Shown in pieces: positions 62,992 to 64,000 of a stretch of DNA of 64,000 nt. How positions within the stretch are numbered: position 1 is the stretch's first letter; every line of letters starts with the position of its first letter. The position numbers and the translations under genes are program-made. This DNA comes from Flagellimonas sp. S3867. GTDB taxonomy: Bacteria; Bacteroidota; Bacteroidia; Flavobacteriales; Flavobacteriaceae. Below the pieces are notes generated by a model. It did no database searches. It was not told the origin of the DNA and saw only the letters and a program-made list of their open reading frames with translations. The stretch covers positions 682,001-746,000 of the forward strand of contig NZ_JACVMN010000001.1 in the NCBI RefSeq assembly GCF_014698935.1, read 5' to 3'.

Positions 62992-64000
62992 TTAGATATG
63001 AATAGCCCTATCGTCCGTGGCCGCCAACGCAGCTTCTTTGACAGCTTCAGCGTAAGTTGGGTGTGCATGGCTCATACGTGCCATATCTTCAGCAGAAGCG
63101 CGGAACTCCATCGCGGTAACACCTTCGGTAATCAAATCTGCGCAACGTGCACCGATCATATGTACACCCAATACCTCATCGGTAGCGCTATCCGCTAATA
63201 TTTTTACGAAGCCATCAATATCCATACTCGCCCTAGCTCTCCCCAATGCCCGCATCGGAAATTGCCCCACTTTATATGAAACACCAGCTTCTTTAAGTTC
63301 TTCTTCGGTTTTACCAACTGCGGCAACCTCTGGCCAAGTATAAACCACTCCAGGGATCAAATTGTAATCGATATGTGGTTTTTGACCAGCAAGCAGTTCA
63401 GCAACCATGGTACCTTCTTCTTCAGCCTTATGGGCCAACATAGCTCCTTTAACCACATCGCCGATGGCATAAATATTGGAAACATTGGTCTGAAGATGTT
63501 CATTGACTTCTACTCGTCCCCTATCATCCAATTTTACTCCGGCGGCTTCAGCATTCAATCCATCGGTATAAGGTCTTCGACCAACAGAAACCAAACAGTA
63601 GTCCCCTTTTAAAACAACTTCTTTCCCTTTTTTGTCATCTGCCTTTACCACGACCTCATCCCCTAAACGTTCAACGGACTTTACTTTGTGAGAAAGATTG
63701 AACTTCATCTTTTGCTTTTTCAAAGACCGCATCAACTCTTTGGAAAGTCCACTATCCATACCCGGGATAATTCTATCCAAATACTCAACAACCGTGACCT
63801 CAGCTCCAATACGCTTGTATACCTGACCCAGCTCCAATCCGATAACTCCACCGCCAATAACAATCATGTGTTTGGGAACTTCTTTAAGTTTCAACGCTTC
63901 TGTAGAAGTGATTATTCGTTCTTTATCTATTTTGATAAATGGCAAAGTAGAAGGTTTAGAACCAGTAGCAATAATGGTATGCTTTGCCTCAATGGTCTCG
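62992..64000 (-). CDS. lpdA: Dihydrolipoyl dehydrogenase, N-terminus cut by window edge
   Basis: The C-terminal two-thirds of the E3 subunit of 2-oxo-acid dehydrogenase complexes, about 335 codons here. The frame stays open to the right edge (ETIEAKHTIIATGSKPS). The NAD-binding motif MIVIGGGVIGLELG, the FAD motif IYAIGDVVKGAMLAHKAEEEG and the catalytic His-Glu region SHAHPTYAEAVKEAA are visible. The redox-active CxxxxC and first FAD motif must lie beyond base 64000. It converges with the acyltransferase gene, 18 bp apart. Confidence 0.95.
   Translation of the reverse strand, partial: ETIEAKHTIIATGSKPSTLPFIKIDKERIITSTEALKLKEVPKHMIVIGGGVIGLELGQVYKRIGAEVTVVEYLDRIIPGMDSGLSKELMRSLKKQKMKFNLSHKVKSVERLGDEVVVKADDKKGKEVVLKGDYCLVSVGRRPYTDGLNAEAAGVKLDDRGRVEVNEHLQTNVSNIYAIGDVVKGAMLAHKAEEEGTMVAELLAGQKPHIDYNLIPGVVYTWPEVAAVGKTEEELKEAGVSYKVGQFPMRALGRARASMDIDGFVKILADSATDEVLGVHMIGARCADLITEGVTAMEFRASAEDMARMSHAHPTYAEAVKEAALAATDDRAIHI

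Overview
The window looks like chromosomal DNA of a marine-type member of the Flavobacteriaceae (Bacteroidota). The support is: low GC in most genes, few Shine-Dalgarno-like sites, promoter boxes of the flavobacterial TAnnTTTG kind, a TonB-dependent receptor with tandem DUF4249 lipoproteins, an E. coli-type class II ketol-acid reductoisomerase and many small lipoproteins. I place it to family only. No rRNA, tRNA, CRISPR array, prophage or transposase was seen.

Layout. 1-13.6 kb is housekeeping: a PcrA/UvrD helicase cut by the left edge, a DsrE-like protein, an M20 amidohydrolase, a stand-alone glutamate-synthase-like flavoprotein, two conserved unknowns, a patatin, an M1 peptidase, RecG and a DUF2911/TPR protein. 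14-19 kb is leuC-leuD-leuA-leuB on the plus strand. 19-28.5 kb is a surface-protein island: an outer-membrane beta-barrel protein, a large lipoprotein, an IPT/TIG-kelch lipoprotein and a MopE-like lipoprotein. It is embedded in repeat-rich non-coding DNA. 28.5-37.4 kb is an aldehyde dehydrogenase of the non-phosphorylating GAPDH type, followed by the minus-strand ilvD-ilvB-ilvN-ilvC-ilvA operon. That operon is preceded by a leader peptide and terminator that form a textbook attenuator. 37.4-44.5 kb holds a nitroreductase, a 5-oxoprolinase operon with an Nramp-like transporter, a small nuclease-like protein, a cupin, and a BKACE-acetyltransferase pair. 44.5-53.8 kb is a TonB-receptor/DUF4249 locus with yifB at its end. 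54-64 kb holds a penicillin acylase, DsbD, TilS, PabB, an FMN reductase, a membrane acyltransferase and the C-terminal part of a dihydrolipoyl dehydrogenase.

How the parts work together. The leu and ilv operons encode nearly all of branched-chain amino acid synthesis but sit about 11 kb apart, divergent in orientation, with the surface island between them. Three promoters in the island carry the same 70-bp architecture: two 14-bp half-sites exactly 21 bp apart, then a -7-like box exactly 41 bp after the second half-site. This suggests a small surface-protein regulon under one activator. The non-coding DNA of the same region is built largely from degenerate 7-nt-phased repeats, REP-like palindromes and two long tandem arrays.

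The strongest candidates for undescribed biology are this shared operator, the ilv attenuator, the Nramp homologue that has lost its metal-binding residues inside the 5-oxoprolinase operon, and the TonB-receptor/DUF4249 locus. All calls rest on reading the sequence by eye; no database search was run.
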